A DNA stretch of 64,000 bases, taken from Phaeobacter piscinae (GTDB lineage: Bacteria > Pseudomonadota > Alphaproteobacteria > Rhodobacterales > Rhodobacteraceae). A program made the translations under genes and the position numbers. The stretch's first letter is position 1. The number at the start of each line of letters is the position of its first letter. This document shows, piece after piece, positions 1 to 8,242 of the stretch. Where the stretch lies: NCBI RefSeq assembly GCF_002407245.1, contig NZ_CP010681.1, positions 248,001 to 312,000 of the forward strand, written 5' to 3'. Under the pieces are notes generated by a model, which ran no database searches, was not told the origin of the DNA, and saw nothing but the letters and a program-made list of their open reading frames with translations.

Positions 1-140
1 AGTCTGTGCTCTTTGCTGCGGGAGAGGCCGCCGTGCGGGCCTATCGGGCCATCGGGTTCCAGCCCATTGGCGGCTATTCGCTGATCCTTTTTGATCACGC
101 ACCGCAGCCTGCGATGGCTGGGGGAGCGTCTGCCTCATGA
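1..140 (+). CDS. GNAT family N-acetyltransferase, C-terminal fragment
   Basis: Only the last 45 codons are in the window (frame starts at base 3) and the start lies upstream. The residues AVRAYRAIGF followed by GGYSLILF match the last conserved helix and strand of GNAT acetyltransferases, where the pattern is 'A...Y...GF...G.Y.L.LF'. The substrate cannot be told from this piece. Its TGA overlaps the ATG of the next gene (ATGA at 137-140), so the two are probably translated together. Confidence 0.6.
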   Translation, partial: SVLFAAGEAAVRAYRAIGFQPIGGYSLILFDHAPQPAMAGGASAS

Positions 141-664
141 CCTTCATTCGACCAGAAGCCCGCGCGGCCCTCTGGCGCTGGCGCGAGATGATTGCGGCGA
201 CGGCTCTTGGTGCGCTTGGCCTGTTCTGGGCGCTTGGCAGCTATGGAGGGCAGGCGCTGCTGGGCTGGGCGCTGCTGGGGCTGGGCGTTGTGATCGCGGT
301 AATCGGCATGCAGCGCATGCGGTTTCGCCTCGGCGGCGGCGGCCCCGGTGTGGTTCAGGTGGACGAAGGGCAGATCGCCTATTTCGGCCCCCTCACTGGC
401 GGTGCTGTTGCGCTTTCCGAACTGGAGCGCCTGACACTGGATCACGCCGCCAAACCACCCCATTGGCTGCTGGATCAACCGGGGCAGTCCGCATTGGCGA
501 TCCCGGTCAATGCAACCAACACCGATGCACTCTTTGATGCCTTCGCGACCCTGCCGGGGTTGCGCATGGAGCGGATGCTGGCAGAATTGCACAGATCCGG
601 CGGTCACCAGGTCGTGATCTGGGAGCGCGCGCCAACACGACCAACCGTGCACAGGCTGCATTGA
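137..664 (+). CDS. Membrane protein with two TM helices and a soluble C-terminal domain
   Basis: 175 aa. Residues about 18-58 form two hydrophobic helices separated by a short turn. The rest, with V-Q-V-D-E-G and F-G-P-L-T-G-G stretches, looks like a small beta-rich domain. This arrangement of a helical hairpin followed by a PH-like beta domain resembles the 135-aa protein at 5333-5740. The ATG overlaps the stop of the preceding acetyltransferase gene and gshA follows after about 65 bases. No function is recognised, and the PH-like reading is an inference from architecture only. Confidence 0.75.
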   Translation: MTFIRPEARAALWRWREMIAATALGALGLFWALGSYGGQALLGWALLGLGVVIAVIGMQRMRFRLGGGGPGVVQVDEGQIAYFGPLTGGAVALSELERLTLDHAAKPPHWLLDQPGQSALAIPVNATNTDALFDAFATLPGLRMERMLAELHRSGGHQVVIWERAPTRPTVHRLH

Positions 665-728
665 CACTGCCGAAAATACCGACCACGACTTGCAGCGCAA
701 GACAGATCAACCTTACGGAGAGCCCCAG

Positions 729-2099
729 ATGTCTATCCCTCAATCCGGCGGTGGGCCGATCGAACGGCACGAACAATTGGCGGAATATCTTGCCTCTGGC
801 TGCAAGCCCCGTGACCAATGGCGTATCGGCACCGAGCATGAGAAATTTGGCTATTGCAAGGACTCGCTGAAGCCGCTGCCGTTTGAGGGGACGCGCTCTA
901 TTGTGGCCGTTCTTGAGGGCTTGCGCGACCGCCACGGCTGGTCGGAGGTGCGCGAAGGCGGCCATCTGATCGGCCTTGAAAAAGACGGCGCCAATGTCTC
1001 GCTGGAACCAGGTGGCGCGCTGGAACTCTCAGGGGCCCCGTTGGAGACGATCCATGAGACCTGCGACGAGGTGAACACTCACCTGCGCGAGGTGAAGGAT
1101 ATCGCCGATGAAATCGGCGTCGGTTTCATCGGTCTTGGGGCCGCTCCGATCTGGTCCCACGAAGAAATGCCATTGATGCCCAAGGGCCGCTATAAGCTGA
1201 TGGATGCCTACATGGGCAAGGTCGGTACTATGGGCCGCACCATGATGCGCCGGACTTGCACCGTTCAGGTGAACCTCGACTTCGGGTCCGAGGCGGACAT
1301 GGTGCAGAAAATGCGCGTGGCCATCGCCCTGCAACCCGTCGCAACCGCTCTCTTTGCCAATTCGCCCTTCCTTGAGGGCAAGCCGAACAACCACAAATCC
1401 TGGCGCTCGCGCGTTTGGCGCGATCTGGATGCGGACCGGACCGGCATGGTGCCGTTCGTCTTTGACGAGGGGTTCGGTTTCGAGCGCTGGGTCGAATATG
1501 CGCTCGATGTCCCGATGTATTTTGTCTACCGCGACGGTGAGTATATCGACGCGCTTGGCATGTCGTTCCGCGACTTCCTGAAGGGGGAGCTGCCCGCACT
1601 GCCGGGGCAAACGCCCACCCTGAGCGATTGGGCCGATCATCTGACCACCGCCTTCCCCGAAGCGCGGATCAAGAAATACATGGAAATGCGCGGTGCCGAC
1701 GGCGGCCCCTGGCGCCGCCTCTGTGCCCTGCCAGCTTTCTGGGTGGGGATGATGTACGATCAATCCAGCCTTGATGCCGCCTGGGATCTGGCAAAGGGCT
1801 GGGATGCCGAGACCCGCGAGGCCCTGCGTGTGGCCGCATCGGAACAGGGGCTGCAGGCACAGGTCGGCAACATCAAAATGCATGATCTGGCCCGCGAAGT
1901 TGTGGCGATCTCAGAGGCGGGCCTCAAATCCCGCGCACGCGCCGGGGCCGGGGGGCTGGTGCCGGATGAAACCCACTTCCTGAATGCGTTGAAGGACAGT
2001 ATCGAAACCGGCAAAGTCCCCGCGGATGAGCTGCTGGATCGCTATCATGGCGACTGGAATGGCGATCTGAGCCGCATCTACTCTGAATACAGCTACTGA
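729..2099 (+). CDS. gshA: Glutamate--cysteine ligase
   Basis: 456 aa; catalyses ATP-dependent joining of glutamate and cysteine, the first step of glutathione synthesis, in the cytoplasm. The N-terminal I-G-T-E-H-E-K-F (about residues 33-40) and the central R-R-T-C-T-V-Q-V-N-L-D (about 165-175) are hallmarks of the proteobacterial/plant type ligase, and the length fits that family. I chose ATG 729 over an upstream in-frame ATG at 690 because GGAG lies 8 bases before it and the family begins near I-P-Q-S-G-G-G-P-I-E. A strong terminator follows at 2131-2156. Confidence 0.95.
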   Translation: MSIPQSGGGPIERHEQLAEYLASGCKPRDQWRIGTEHEKFGYCKDSLKPLPFEGTRSIVAVLEGLRDRHGWSEVREGGHLIGLEKDGANVSLEPGGALELSGAPLETIHETCDEVNTHLREVKDIADEIGVGFIGLGAAPIWSHEEMPLMPKGRYKLMDAYMGKVGTMGRTMMRRTCTVQVNLDFGSEADMVQKMRVAIALQPVATALFANSPFLEGKPNNHKSWRSRVWRDLDADRTGMVPFVFDEGFGFERWVEYALDVPMYFVYRDGEYIDALGMSFRDFLKGELPALPGQTPTLSDWADHLTTAFPEARIKKYMEMRGADGGPWRRLCALPAFWVGMMYDQSSLDAAWDLAKGWDAETREALRVAASEQGLQAQVGNIKMHDLAREVVAISEAGLKSRARAGAGGLVPDETHFLNALKDSIETGKVPADELLDRYHGDWNGDLSRIYSEYSY

Positions 2100-2130
2100 G
2101 CCCCATAAGGGATCAGGCTGAGATCACGGA

Positions 2131-2156
2131 AAGGGCGCTGGCAGGCGCCCCTTTTT
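2131..2156 (+). terminator. Rho-independent terminator of gshA
   Basis: GGGCGC (2133-2138) pairs with GCGCCC (2145-2150) around a six-base loop, and a run of five T follows at 2152-2156. It sits about 35 bases after the gshA stop. Confidence 0.85.
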
Positions 2157-2314
2157 CTGCCTGGGCGGCGGGCGGTTGTGCGACTGGTTTTGCGGATGTT
2201 GGCGGAAGCGTCCTCTGGCGCTATCCGCTTGATTTTCCCCCTAATTGAGAGCTTGTTCTCTAAATATTGCCCCCCTAAAAGAGCGCGCAATCTATGGCTC
2301 TGAAAGGTATTGAT

Positions 2315-2569
2315 ATGGGCAATTTCTTCATTTCGGCATTTGAGAAACTGGTTGGTGTCGTTGTTGTGCTGCTGCTGCTCGCAGTTGTCGGTGGCGCGGT
2401 TCTGGCAACCATGCAGCCGGGCGGCGGCGGTATCCTCGCGGCACTCGGTGTGCTGGTTGTGGGCACTCTTTATGTGATCCTGATCGCCGGTTCACTCTAT
2501 CTGGCGCTGGGGATTTACAACAACACCAAGCGTACGGCTGAAGCGGTCGAACGGCTGGCCTCGAAGTAA
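2315..2569 (+). CDS. Small two-helix membrane protein
   Basis: 84 aa from ATG 2315. The sequence GAAAGG lies 7 bases before this ATG, which favours it over the in-frame ATG at 2294. Two long hydrophobic helices (about residues 10-35 and 43-68) flank a short Gly-rich turn, and the tail N-N-T-K-R-T-A-E-A-V-E-R-L is charged and probably cytoplasmic. No family is recognised. It is a single gene with its own upstream region after the gshA terminator and converges on the YHS gene, with a perfect 28-base palindrome between them. Confidence 0.7.
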   Translation: MGNFFISAFEKLVGVVVVLLLLAVVGGAVLATMQPGGGGILAALGVLVVGTLYVILIAGSLYLALGIYNNTKRTAEAVERLASK

Positions 2570-2612
2570 TACCCCGCGCGGAGGGAGTGTCCCCTCTGAG
2601 ATGTGGATCAGA

Positions 2613-2640
2613 ATGGGCGGCAGGATATCCTGCCGCCCAT
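2613..2640. repeat. Perfect 28-base palindrome between convergent genes
   Basis: ATGGGCGGCAGGAT is followed directly by its exact reverse complement. As RNA it would fold into a GC-rich stem with a four-base ATAT loop on either strand. No T run follows on either strand, so it is not a canonical intrinsic terminator. It lies 43 bases after the 84-aa membrane gene and 27 bases beyond the end of the YHS gene, which suggests a two-way transcription barrier or 3' end stabiliser. Confidence 0.75.
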
Positions 2641-2667
2641 CTGCAATTTGGATCTGCCGTTACAGGC

Positions 2668-3141
2668 TTATTGCAGCAGCTCCGCCGGTTCGGCGTCAGC
2701 GATCTCATCCCAGTTCACATCGGCTTTTTCGATGAAGCCGGGAATGTCTGTGCTCCAACGTTCCTGAATGTCCTTTGACAGGTTCAGGTAGAGGACATCA
2801 TCCACGATTTTCCACTGATGCGGATCACCGTCGAACTTGAAGCCCATCGCCGCACCAAAGGCGCAGTAGCCGCCATACGCCGGGATGTAGGCGTCCGGGG
2901 TGGCCTCAAACAGGGCTTTGTTCTCTTCGGTGGCGAACCAATATGTGGCGTCGTCGTGGGTGGCGGTCACCTTGTAGGAGCCTTTGGTCGCTTCACCGGC
3001 GTTGAAATAGGCGACGGGATCGTATCCCTGCATGGCCAGACCAGTAGAGGAGGCGTTGACATCAACACCAGCGGCCAGCGCGGAGGTTGCCAGAGTAACG
3101 GAGAGGGCGATCCCGCCCAGAAGGGATTTTACGGTGTTCAT
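2668..3141 (-). CDS. Periplasmic YHS domain-containing protein
   Basis: 157 aa. Residues 1-23 form a Sec signal peptide with A-L-A-A at the likely cleavage site. Residues about 38-85 carry the YHS pattern: G-Y-D-P-V-A-Y-F, then Y-W-F-A-T-E-E-N-K-A-L-F and P-A-Y-G-G-Y-C. YHS domains are short modules often associated with metal or haem handling, but the precise role of the secreted single-domain type is not established. Related secreted YHS proteins of this size are common in marine alphaproteobacteria. The gene stands alone. Confidence 0.85.
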   Translation of the reverse strand: MNTVKSLLGGIALSVTLATSALAAGVDVNASSTGLAMQGYDPVAYFNAGEATKGSYKVTATHDDATYWFATEENKALFEATPDAYIPAYGGYCAFGAAMGFKFDGDPHQWKIVDDVLYLNLSKDIQERWSTDIPGFIEKADVNWDEIADAEPAELLQ

Positions 3142-3356
3142 CGGTATGAACCTTTCGATGTAGCGGGTACCTCGGCACCCGGAGTTGGAATGATCAAAGC
3201 GTTACGTCATCAAAATTCAGGTCTTTAAAATTGGACCGTTTTGGTCACGACACCGATATGAGGACTCCCTCGATCACGTTCAAAACAACTCCTTTTGTAT
3301 GTGCGTTGATGCACAAAATCTCTGCACAGGCGCGGTGGCACATTCCTGTGAACATG

Positions 3357-3386
3357 AAAAAGCCCTCGTCCATGGCGGAGGAGGGC
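3357..3386 (-). terminator. Terminator of the pyrB-plsY operon
   Basis: Read on the minus strand, GCCCTC (3386-3381) pairs with GAGGGC (3367-3362), followed by a run of T (A run at 3357-3361 on plus). It lies about 35 bases beyond the plsY stop. Confidence 0.8.
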
Positions 3387-3420
3387 ATCTTTGTAAAACA
3401 AAGGTTTAGCAGGTAACGGG

Positions 3421-4029
3421 TTACTTTTGCCCGATCTTTGGCTCGGTCCCGAGGCGCAGTCGCGCGATGTTTTCCTTGTGCCGCCACAGGATGATCACCG
3501 CCAGTAGGGCTGCCAGACCGGTCGTCATTGGTGCGCCCAGAAGCAGGCACCACAGCGGTGCCGCCACTGCAGACACCAAAGCCCCCATTGAGGAAATCTT
3601 GCTCAGATAGGCGGCCGCCAGCCACGTCAGACAGCAGGCGATCCCCACCGGCCAGGCCAGCGCCAGCATCAGACCAAGGAAGGTGGCGACGCCTTTGCCG
3701 CCCTGAAACTTCAGCCAGACCGGGAAGCAATGGCCGAGAAAAGCCGTCAGACCGGCCAGCTGTGCGGCATCTTCACCGACCAGCGCGCGGGCCAGCAGCA
3801 CCGCCACGGCCCCCTTGCCGCCATCCAGCAGCAGGGTCAACGCAGCGGCTTTTTTTGAGCCGGTGCGCAGCACATTGGTGGTGCCGATATTGCCCGATCC
3901 GATAGTGCGCAGATTGCCCAACCCCATGATCCGGGTCAGCAGCAGGCCGAAGGGAATAGACCCTAGTGCATAGCCAATCACGGCCCATAGCAGCAGGACA
4001 GGGGCGGCAGTTTCAATAGGCGGCATCAA
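3421..4029 (-). CDS. plsY: Glycerol-3-phosphate acyltransferase PlsY
   Basis: 202 aa integral membrane enzyme that moves an acyl group from acyl-phosphate to glycerol-3-phosphate, the first step of phospholipid synthesis. Conserved loops are visible: G-S-I-P-F-G, R-T-I-G-S-G-N-I-G-T-T-N-V-L-R and K-F-Q-G-G-K-G-V-A-T. Five or more hydrophobic helices are present and the length is normal. The ATG overlaps the stop of the upstream dihydroorotase-like gene (4026-4029). It is last in the pyrB operon and is followed by a terminator. Confidence 0.95.
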   Translation of the reverse strand: MMPPIETAAPVLLLWAVIGYALGSIPFGLLLTRIMGLGNLRTIGSGNIGTTNVLRTGSKKAAALTLLLDGGKGAVAVLLARALVGEDAAQLAGLTAFLGHCFPVWLKFQGGKGVATFLGLMLALAWPVGIACCLTWLAAAYLSKISSMGALVSAVAAPLWCLLLGAPMTTGLAALLAVIILWRHKENIARLRLGTEPKIGQK

Positions 4030-5336
4030 TCTCTCCGGTAGACCGGTTCACCGGCCACATAGGTTGCCAGCACCCTACCTTGCATCCGCTGCCCGTCAAA
4101 GGGGGTGTTCTGTGATTTCGAGTGCAGCGCAAACCGGTCCATCACAAAGGGTTGGTCCGCATCAAATAGCAACAGATCCGCAGGTGCCCCTTCGGAAAGA
4201 CGACCACAGTTCAGCCCCAAGCGCTTGGCCGGGTTCAGGGACATGGCGCGGAACAATGTCGGCAGATCCAGCTGCTCCGCATGATAGAGCCGCAGCGCGG
4301 CAGGCAGCAGCGTTTCCAACGCCACGGCACCGGCGGCGGCCTCCTCAAACGGCAGGCGCTTGCTTTCCTCGTCCTGCGGGGTGTGCATGGAGGAGATCGT
4401 GTCAATCAGCCCCTCGCGCAGCGCCTCGATCAGCGCCAGACGATCTTCTTCGGAGCGCAGCGGTGGTTTCACCTTAAAGAAAGTTCGGTAGTCCGCCACG
4501 TCCAGTTCGTTCAGCGTCAGATGATGGATCGACGTGCCTGCGGTGATATCCAGCCCGTTTGCCTTCGCCCGCTGCAGGGCGGGCAGGGCGCGGGCGGTGG
4601 TGATCTGGTCGGCGTGGTATCTGGCGCCGGTCATCTCCAAAAGCGCGATATCGCGATCCAGTCCCATCCGCTCGGCCATTGGCGTGACGGCGGGCAGCCC
4701 ACGCAGGGTGGCGAATTTACCCGAGGTTGCCGCAGCCCCTTTGCTCAATCCCGGTTCTTGCGGATGCGCGATGACCAGTGCGCCGCAGCTGCGCGCATAA
4801 GACAGCGCGCGGGAAAAGACCTTGGTGTCGGCAACCACATGGTCACAATCGGAGAAGGCAACCGCGCCCGCATCCATGAGAAAGCCGATCTCGGTCATCT
4901 CCCGGCCTGCACGGCCCTTGGTCAGGGCGGCCATGGGTAGAACATTCACCGGCGCATCGGCCTGCGCCCGCCGGGTCACGAATTCGAGCGTTTCCGGGCT
5001 GTCGATGGATGGGGTGGTGTCTGGGCGCGTCACCATGGTGGTGACTCCGCCCGCCGCCGCTGCGAGGCCTGCGGATTTATAACTTTCCTTATGGCGCTCA
5101 CCCGGCTCGCAGACCTTCACGCCGATATCGACGATGCCGGGAGCCAGACATTTGCCGCCGCAATCAATAAGGGTCGCATCCTCTGCCACAATGTTTCGCG
5201 TGCGAAACAATTGGTCAGACTCTGTGCCATTTTTATCAACCGCCGCAATGCGCCCGTTCTGCACCAGAACCGCACCAACACTGTCGGTTCCGGCTTCTGG
5301 GTCGATCAGGCGGGCGTTGGTAAACAGAAGGGTCAT
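4026..5336 (-). CDS. pyrC': Dihydroorotase-like protein lacking catalytic residues (PyrC')
   Basis: 436 aa amidohydrolase-fold protein, co-linear with type I dihydroorotase. In active enzymes the N-terminal motif is H-x-H-x-R before E-P-G. Here residues 72, 74 and 76 are Gly, Lys and Cys before E77-P-G. The later catalytic T-D-H-A-P-H is S-S-M-H-T-P-Q at 315-321, so the essential Asp is gone. The downstream P-F-E-E-A and L-E-T-L-L-P remain. Inactive homologues of this type (PyrC' of Pseudomonas) hold aspartate transcarbamoylase dodecamers together. The gene follows pyrB in the same operon, which supports that structural role. The start overlaps the preceding gene by ATGA. Confidence 0.9.
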   Translation of the reverse strand: MTLLFTNARLIDPEAGTDSVGAVLVQNGRIAAVDKNGTESDQLFRTRNIVAEDATLIDCGGKCLAPGIVDIGVKVCEPGERHKESYKSAGLAAAAGGVTTMVTRPDTTPSIDSPETLEFVTRRAQADAPVNVLPMAALTKGRAGREMTEIGFLMDAGAVAFSDCDHVVADTKVFSRALSYARSCGALVIAHPQEPGLSKGAAATSGKFATLRGLPAVTPMAERMGLDRDIALLEMTGARYHADQITTARALPALQRAKANGLDITAGTSIHHLTLNELDVADYRTFFKVKPPLRSEEDRLALIEALREGLIDTISSMHTPQDEESKRLPFEEAAAGAVALETLLPAALRLYHAEQLDLPTLFRAMSLNPAKRLGLNCGRLSEGAPADLLLFDADQPFVMDRFALHSKSQNTPFDGQRMQGRVLATYVAGEPVYRRD

Positions 5337-5740
5337 ACGCGGGATCTCTCGGACAGGGTGGACAGGGCATTTTGCAGCGTTGCAATTGTTGCGGCGGCGT
5401 CGGGCTGGTATTTGATCAGGTGCTTGTGACCCTCATGGGTGACGATCTGGACCGTGCTGCCAATGCGGTTCAGCTCGGCGACATCCGCGAGCGGAATGGT
5501 CTGTTGATCGGGGCCTTTGATAACCTCGCCCCCAAGCGACCAGACGCGGGTCATTTCATCGGACATGAGGTAGCCGCCGCGCAGACCAATGGCGGCCAGC
5601 CCGCCGATGGCACCGGTCCAGACATGCGGGTTTCCCATCACCCAAAGAATGCCCATGGCGCCCAGCATGGCAATCACGGCGAGCCAGGCGTGGCTGCGCC
5701 AGTATGCCATACGATCAGGGGGGAAGACGGTTTCGGACAT
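5333..5740 (-). CDS. Membrane protein, helical hairpin plus PH-like domain
   Basis: 135 aa. Two hydrophobic helices (about residues 17-57) are followed by a domain of alternating beta segments: V-W-S-L-G-G-E-V-I, Q-T-I-P-L-A-D-V and V-Q-I-V-T-H-E-G. The form is like bacterial PH domain membrane proteins, but no signature is certain. It lies one base after the stop of the preceding gene and overlaps pyrC' by four bases, so it belongs to the pyrB operon. Function is unknown. The fixed position between pyrB and pyrC' is the most informative fact. Confidence 0.75.
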   Translation of the reverse strand: MSETVFPPDRMAYWRSHAWLAVIAMLGAMGILWVMGNPHVWTGAIGGLAAIGLRGGYLMSDEMTRVWSLGGEVIKGPDQQTIPLADVAELNRIGSTVQIVTHEGHKHLIKYQPDAAATIATLQNALSTLSERSRV

Positions 5741-5741
5741 C

Positions 5742-6299
5742 TCAGGTCGCCAGCATCAGCACGACAAGCAGGATCAGCGCCATCACGATTACAAAGATCG
5801 TTGCCCCGATGCGCCGTGCGCGAGAGCGGGCCTCCCGTGGGGAGGGGCGTGATGCGGAATAGGGTTTGGCGCTTTCCGGTGCGTCGTCAGGATTGCTGGG
5901 AACGCTGGCCCAATCCGCGCCCACCTCACTATAGTCGCCAATGTGTCGAATTTGACTGGCCGGGGTGAGGCGCGTTGCCTCGCCCCGCAGCGCGCGCGAC
6001 CGCAGCAGCAGCACATAGCCTTCGATCGCGGCGAGTTTCTGCGCGTCGGAGGCCAGCTGCTCTTTCGGGATCCCGCAGCCATCGCGCAGATAGCCGACAA
6101 GTCCCAGGTCCTCCAGATCGCTCACCGGGAAGATCTCCACGTGATCCAGATCTATCTCATCAATGCCCAAAACCTGCGCCAACGCACCGGGTTCACGGAG
6201 GAAACGTGCCTGTTCGGGCCGCATATCGAGGTCGAAGACATGGATCATCCGCTGCTCACCTGCGGCGATGATCAGGGGCTGTGCCACCGGGCCAGCCAT
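5742..6299 (-). CDS. Tail-anchored protein of the pyrB operon, unknown function
   Basis: 185 aa. Residues about 20-110 form a soluble domain with many acidic residues. Residues about 130-160 are Pro/Ser/Arg-rich. A single hydrophobic helix of about 20 residues ends the protein after R-S-R-A-R-R, giving a tail anchor with positive residues on the cytoplasmic side. It starts 3 bases after the pyrB stop. No known family is recognised. Its tight coupling to pyrB suggests co-production with aspartate transcarbamoylase, but nothing in the sequence shows a binding role. Confidence 0.75.
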   Translation of the reverse strand: MAGPVAQPLIIAAGEQRMIHVFDLDMRPEQARFLREPGALAQVLGIDEIDLDHVEIFPVSDLEDLGLVGYLRDGCGIPKEQLASDAQKLAAIEGYVLLLRSRALRGEATRLTPASQIRHIGDYSEVGADWASVPSNPDDAPESAKPYSASRPSPREARSRARRIGATIFVIVMALILLVVLMLAT

Positions 6300-6302
6300 G
6301 GA

Positions 6303-7298
6303 TCAGGCCACGCCCGGTTGCGACGCTGCACGCTCGCGGCTGGCGCGCAGGTTACGGGCCAAAAGATCCATCGCCGCCATCCGCACGGCGACACCCATTT
6401 CGACCTGTTCCTGAATGACAGAGCGGTTGATGTCATCGGCAAGCGTGCCGTCAATTTCGACGCCCCGGTTCATCGGGCCGGGGTGCATGACGATGGCGTC
6501 AGGTTTGGCCAGCGCCAGTTTCTCCGCATCAAGCCCGTAGCGATGGTAGTATTCGCGTTCCGACGGGATGAAACCGCCGTCCATACGCTCCTTCTGGAGG
6601 CGCAGCATCATGACCACATCCACGTCTTTCAGGCCTTCGCGCATATCGTCGTAAATCTCGGCGCCAAAGTCGGCAAAATGGCCGGGCACCAGTGTTGGCG
6701 GGCCAATCAGACGAATGCGGTTTTCCATCTTGCCCAGCAGGATCAGGTTCGAACGTGCCACCCGGGAATGGGCCACATCACCACAGATCGCAATGTTCAG
6801 CCGGTGCAGACGGCCCTTTGCGCGGCGGATGGTCAGGGCATCAAGCAGTGCTTGGGTGGGGTGTTCATGCCGTCCGTCGCCGGCATTCAGCACCGCGCAG
6901 TTTACCTTCTGCGCCAGAAGGTCCACGGCGCCGGAATGCGGATGGCGCACCACCAGCAGATCGGGATGCATGGCATTCAGCGTCATCGCCGTATCAATCA
7001 GGGTCTCCCCCTTTTTGATCGAGGAGGCCTGCATCGCCATGTTCATCACATCCGCGCCCAGCCGCTTACCCGCGATTTCAAAGCTGGCCTGCGTGCGGGT
7101 GGAGTTCTCAAAGAACATATTGACCTGGGTCAGCCCTGACAGCGCATTGGCGTGTTTGTCGGGACGACGGTTCAGATCGGCATAGCTGTCCGCGAGGTCA
7201 AGGATTGCGGTGATTTCATGCGGTCTCAGCGGTTCGATGCCCAAGAGATGCCGTTGAGAAAAGGCCATCGGATCAGGTGACGAGGTGGCTGTGGGCAT
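6303..7298 (-). CDS. pyrB: Aspartate carbamoyltransferase catalytic subunit
   Basis: 331 aa; condenses carbamoyl phosphate with aspartate, the committed step of pyrimidine synthesis. The carbamoyl-phosphate loop F-F-E-N-S-T-R-T-Q is at 62-70, H-P-T-Q at 146-149 and the C-terminal H-P-G-P-M-N-R-G at 272-279. ATG 7298 has GGAG nine bases upstream; an internal Met at residue 11 is a possible alternative start. No pyrI regulatory gene is nearby, and the partner is the inactive dihydroorotase-like protein three genes downstream. It is divergent from the uracil-DNA glycosylase gene. Confidence 0.96.
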   Translation of the reverse strand: MPTATSSPDPMAFSQRHLLGIEPLRPHEITAILDLADSYADLNRRPDKHANALSGLTQVNMFFENSTRTQASFEIAGKRLGADVMNMAMQASSIKKGETLIDTAMTLNAMHPDLLVVRHPHSGAVDLLAQKVNCAVLNAGDGRHEHPTQALLDALTIRRAKGRLHRLNIAICGDVAHSRVARSNLILLGKMENRIRLIGPPTLVPGHFADFGAEIYDDMREGLKDVDVVMMLRLQKERMDGGFIPSEREYYHRYGLDAEKLALAKPDAIVMHPGPMNRGVEIDGTLADDINRSVIQEQVEMGVAVRMAAMDLLARNLRASRERAASQPGVA

Positions 7299-7405
7299 GG
7301 GCAGGCTCCGCGATGTTTGGCGCTCTTATAGCAGGGCTGTGACCTGCGGCAAGCGGCGCGCACGGCGGGTATTTTGATCCGCCTCTAGGCAGGGTAGCTT
7401 GGGGC

Positions 7406-8167
7406 ATGGAATCGGCATTGGATTATCACAGCGCCCATGCGCTCTTGGCGTGGCAGATCGAACTGGGGGCGACCGATGCGATCGGGGACGCGCCGGTCAA
7501 TCGCTATGAATTGCAGGCGCGTCTGCCCAAACCCGGCGCAGCCGCGGCTGAGGCGACACCGGCGAAACCTCGGGAAATTGATCCGGTTGAGGTGGCCCGA
7601 CAGATGGCGGGAGCCGCCGGGTCGCTGGAGGGTCTTTATGAGGCGCTGGCCCAGTTTGAGCATTGCGAGCTGAAAAAAGGTGCGCGCAATCTTGTGTTTG
7701 CAGATGGCCAGCCCGGTGCCCGCGTTATGGTGGTGGGCGAGGCGCCTGGCCGCGATGAGGATATCGCGGGCAAACCGTTTGTGGGCCGCGCCGGGCAGCT
7801 TCTTGACCGAATGCTTGCGGCCATCGGTCTGTCGCGCAAGGACAGCGTCTATATCGCCAATGTTCTGCCCTGGCGGCCGCCGCAGAACCGCGATCCCCTG
7901 CCGGCAGAAATCGCCATGATGACCCCGTTTCTGGAGCGTCATATTGCGCTGGCAAAGCCGGATATCCTGATTGCCATGGGCAACATCAGCTGTGATGCGC
8001 TGCTCGGCAAACGCGGAATCACCCGGATGCGTGGCACGTGGCAGGAGGCGCAGGGTAAGCCGGTGATGCCGATGTTCCACCCAGCTTATCTGTTGCGACA
8101 GCCCGCGCAGAAACGGGCCGCCTGGGCGGATCTGCTGGAGATCAAGGCGCGGCTGACGGCAGGTTGA
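7406..8167 (+). CDS. Uracil-DNA glycosylase, family-4-like without Fe-S cysteines
   Basis: 253 aa. Residues 108-134 carry the family 4 motif 1, G-E-A-P-G-x-D-E-D followed by G-K-P-F-V-G-R-A-G-Q-L-L-D, and motif 2 is H-P-A-Y-L-L at 225-230. Family 4 enzymes bind a 4Fe-4S cluster through four Cys. Here only Cys87 is left at the N-terminal pair, and the later two positions are Trp156 (N-V-L-P-W-R-P-P) and Met171/172. A cluster is therefore unlikely. I recall a cluster-free relative described from Bradyrhizobium. Expected role: removal of uracil from DNA. It has an N-terminal extension of about 80 residues. Confidence 0.88.
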   Translation: MESALDYHSAHALLAWQIELGATDAIGDAPVNRYELQARLPKPGAAAAEATPAKPREIDPVEVARQMAGAAGSLEGLYEALAQFEHCELKKGARNLVFADGQPGARVMVVGEAPGRDEDIAGKPFVGRAGQLLDRMLAAIGLSRKDSVYIANVLPWRPPQNRDPLPAEIAMMTPFLERHIALAKPDILIAMGNISCDALLGKRGITRMRGTWQEAQGKPVMPMFHPAYLLRQPAQKRAAWADLLEIKARLTAG

Positions 8168-8242
8168 AACCTGATCAGGCCACGCGATCTTCGGACATCA
8201 TTCTTAAAGACTGTGACAACATCAGCGATAGGGGCCAGGACC

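Noticed and set aside
5943..7139. 398-codon plus-strand frame opposite pyrB and its neighbour
   Set aside because: Covers complete pyrB motifs on the other strand; composition is typical of a shadow frame.
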